NCBI GenBank assembly: GCA_044222005.1
Contig: JBGANY010000021.1
Location: 1-15,911, forward strand
Direction of reading: 5' to 3'
Source of the DNA: Methylotenera_A sp044222005
GTDB lineage: Bacteria > Pseudomonadota > Gammaproteobacteria > Burkholderiales > Methylophilaceae
DNA length: 15,911 nucleotides
Shown: positions 14,660 to 15,911 of the stretch, piece by piece
Position numbering within the stretch: position 1 is the first letter of the stretch
Layout: the number at the start of each line of letters is the position of its first letter
Program-made: the position numbers and the translations under genes
The notes under the pieces: generated by a model
Told to the model about the DNA's origin: nothing
Seen by the model: the letters and a program-made list of their open reading frames with translations, nothing else
The model's database searches: none

Positions 14660-15370
14660 TCAATTTTTGTATGGTTCACAACTCGTGCCAATTTGATTAT
14701 TTATCGCGGTGAGTTGTCGCCCTTCCAGCTCGGTTTTAATAATTTCAAACACTGCATGAAACATCGCTTCCGTAAGACGTTTGGTTTGCGTGTTGTAACG
14801 GCTACAATGGTAACTATCTACCAAAATCAACCCATTGGGAAGTATGTGCTGTGCGGCGTGACCAAACTTACAGTCTTTAATTTTTAATCCAAACGCTTTC
14901 AGCACCGCCAGGTGCGCCACATTGCCCAATGCCAATATGACACTATTGGGGGCCAATTGTTGTAACTCTGCTGCTAAGAACTGGTTGCATGTTGTGATTT
15001 CCGCTGGCAGCGGCTTGTTTTCAGGCGGCAGGCATTTCACCGCATTGGTGATGCGGCAGTTGTTGAGTTGCAAGTCGTCACTTGCTGAAACCGATTGCGG
15101 CTTGCTGGCGAAACCATATTGATGCAAGGTTTCGTAGAGTAAAATCCCCGCGTAATCGCCCGTAAATGGCCGCCCGGTCTGATTCGCACCGTGCATGCCT
15201 GGCGCAAGGCCGACGACGATTAATCTGGCATTGCTATCGCCAAATGGAGGTACGGGTTTGCAGAAGTAAGTCGGATTTTTTACTTTAACGTCATCTAAAA
15301 ACATGGCAAGCCGAGCGCACTGACGGCAGCCGATATCAAAGGAGGGTCTAGTGTGCATGACCGCGACCAT
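14660..15370 (-). CDS. Family 5 uracil-DNA glycosylase (UDGb type, iron-sulfur)
   Basis: This base-excision repair enzyme removes uracil and related deaminated bases from DNA. Motif I is GLAPGMHGANQTGRPFTGD (54-72), which has the GLAP..HG.N.TGR.FTGD pattern of family 5. The second active-site motif is SYHCSRYNTQTKRLT (186-200). Cys15, Cys18, Cys113 and Cys128 are placed as ligands of a 4Fe-4S cluster. At 236 residues it is full length, with a short C-terminal extension. The ATG at 15370 lies inside the end of the CDF gene (23-base overlap); a second ATG at 15358 is also possible, and neither has a strong ribosome-binding site, which suggests translational coupling. Family 4 was considered, but motif I fits family 5 better. 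Confidence 0.92.
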   Translation of the reverse strand: MVAVMHTRPSFDIGCRQCARLAMFLDDVKVKNPTYFCKPVPPFGDSNARLIVVGLAPGMHGANQTGRPFTGDYAGILLYETLHQYGFASKPQSVSASDDLQLNNCRITNAVKCLPPENKPLPAEITTCNQFLAAELQQLAPNSVILALGNVAHLAVLKAFGLKIKDCKFGHAAQHILPNGLILVDSYHCSRYNTQTKRLTEAMFHAVFEIIKTELEGRQLTAINNQIGTSCEPYKN

Positions 15371-15911
15371 TTAAGCTGGCTTTGCCATGCGAGGTGTTCC
15401 ATATGTCGCGGATCAGGTTTAAGGTAAACGCGAGCAGCAATATGGAAATAAGCAGCGACAGAATGGGGTCGATTGGCATCCAGCCCGTAAAATAAATAAT
15501 CACACCGGCAGTCACCGCCGCCACAGAGCCCAGCAAATCGCCGATGACATGCAAAAATGCAGCGCGGTTATTCAGGGTTTCGGCATGATGTATCGCCTGA
15601 TGATGCAACTGCTTGGCGACGATGAGATTTACAACAAGCCCAAGTGTCGCAATGATGGTCAAACCTGCGCCTTGCACGAGGGGCGGATGCTTGAGTCTTG
15701 AAATGGCTTCAGCTACCACATAGAAAATCACCGCCAGCATGGTAAGTGCATTGACGATTGAAACGCCCAGTTCGGCATAACTGACGCCGCATGCATGCCT
15801 CGCTACATTGGGCTTTTTCGAGATAATGCCCGCCATCCAGGCCAGACCAAGCGCCGCCACATCTGAAAACATGTGGCCGGCATCGCTCAACAAAGCCAAA
15901 GAGCCGGTATA
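15348..15911 (-). CDS. CDF-family cation efflux transporter, 5' end off the window; no cytoplasmic C-terminal domain
   Basis: The frame stays open to the right edge (187 residues visible), and the first visible residues YTGSLALLSDAGHMFSD lie in the second membrane helix of a cation diffusion facilitator, so about 30-40 N-terminal residues are missing. The metal site is intact: His and Asp in HMFSD (helix 2) and in HVIGD (helix 5), the HxxxD pair typical of zinc-type CzcD/ZitB transporters, which export divalent metal by proton exchange. Between helices 4 and 5 is a His-rich loop (QLHHQAIHHAE). The protein stops 20-odd residues after helix 6 with GHAH, so the usual 80-90-residue regulatory C-terminal domain is absent. 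It overlaps the uracil-DNA glycosylase gene downstream and is the first visible gene of that operon. Confidence 0.9.
   Translation of the reverse strand, partial: YTGSLALLSDAGHMFSDVAALGLAWMAGIISKKPNVARHACGVSYAELGVSIVNALTMLAVIFYVVAEAISRLKHPPLVQGAGLTIIATLGLVVNLIVAKQLHHQAIHHAETLNNRAAFLHVIGDLLGSVAAVTAGVIIYFTGWMPIDPILSLLISILLLAFTLNLIRDIWNTSHGKASLNGRGHAH

Noticed and set aside
14660..15370. Family 4 uracil-DNA glycosylase
   Set aside because: Motif I (GLAPGMHGANQTGRPFTGD) has the family 5 HGxNxTGR pattern rather than the family 4 form.

Overview
The window looks like the chromosome of a Gram-negative proteobacterium, most likely a betaproteobacterium (Methylophilaceae-like). The evidence is an inner/outer-membrane type I secretion system with a Lap-type adhesin control module, the proteobacterial gene order uvrC-pgsA-tRNA-Gly-tRNA-Cys, and moderate GC content. 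The taxonomic guess rests on gene content and general resemblance, not on a search.

Left two thirds (about 1-9968) form a nearly complete c-di-GMP-controlled surface adhesin locus. A giant LapA-like adhesin runs on the minus strand from 2739 off the left edge; its retention module, a LapG cleavage-site candidate, five Calx-beta-like repeats and the start of an Ig-like array are visible. Divergent from it, lapG (periplasmic calcium-dependent cysteine protease) and lapD (inner-membrane c-di-GMP receptor with degenerate GGDEF and EAL domains) form a plus-strand operon. Converging on lapD is a minus-strand operon: lapB (ABC exporter with a degenerate C39 domain), a HlyD/LapC membrane fusion protein, and a LuxR-type regulator whose receiver domain lacks the phosphoacceptor Asp. 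Expected working model: LapB and LapC, with a TolC-like protein not present here, export LapA, whose N-terminal module stays anchored in the outer-membrane pore. LapD holds LapG when c-di-GMP is high. When c-di-GMP falls, LapG is freed, cuts LapA after its N-terminal module, and the cell detaches.

Middle (about 9969-12827): a promoter region with an inverted repeat ahead of lapB, then tRNA-Cys(GCA), a strong hairpin, tRNA-Gly(GCC), pgsA (phosphatidylglycerophosphate synthase) and uvrC (excinuclease subunit), all on the minus strand.

Right (about 12897-15911): an AT-rich PAP2-family phosphatase gene, then a compact minus-strand operon read as CDF cation transporter (5' end off the right edge), family 5 uracil-DNA glycosylase, 4-oxalocrotonate tautomerase-like protein and a secreted SGNH hydrolase. 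These four genes overlap or lie 12 bases apart, and the operon ends at a hairpin that overlaps the last stop codon.

No CRISPR array, transposase or insertion sequence was seen. The most interesting points are the non-consensus LapG site in the adhesin, the phosphorylation-incompetent-looking LuxR regulator with a candidate operator upstream of its operon, the apparent non-AUG start of lapG, the CDF transporter without a cytoplasmic C-terminal domain, and the SGNH hydrolase with an altered block III.
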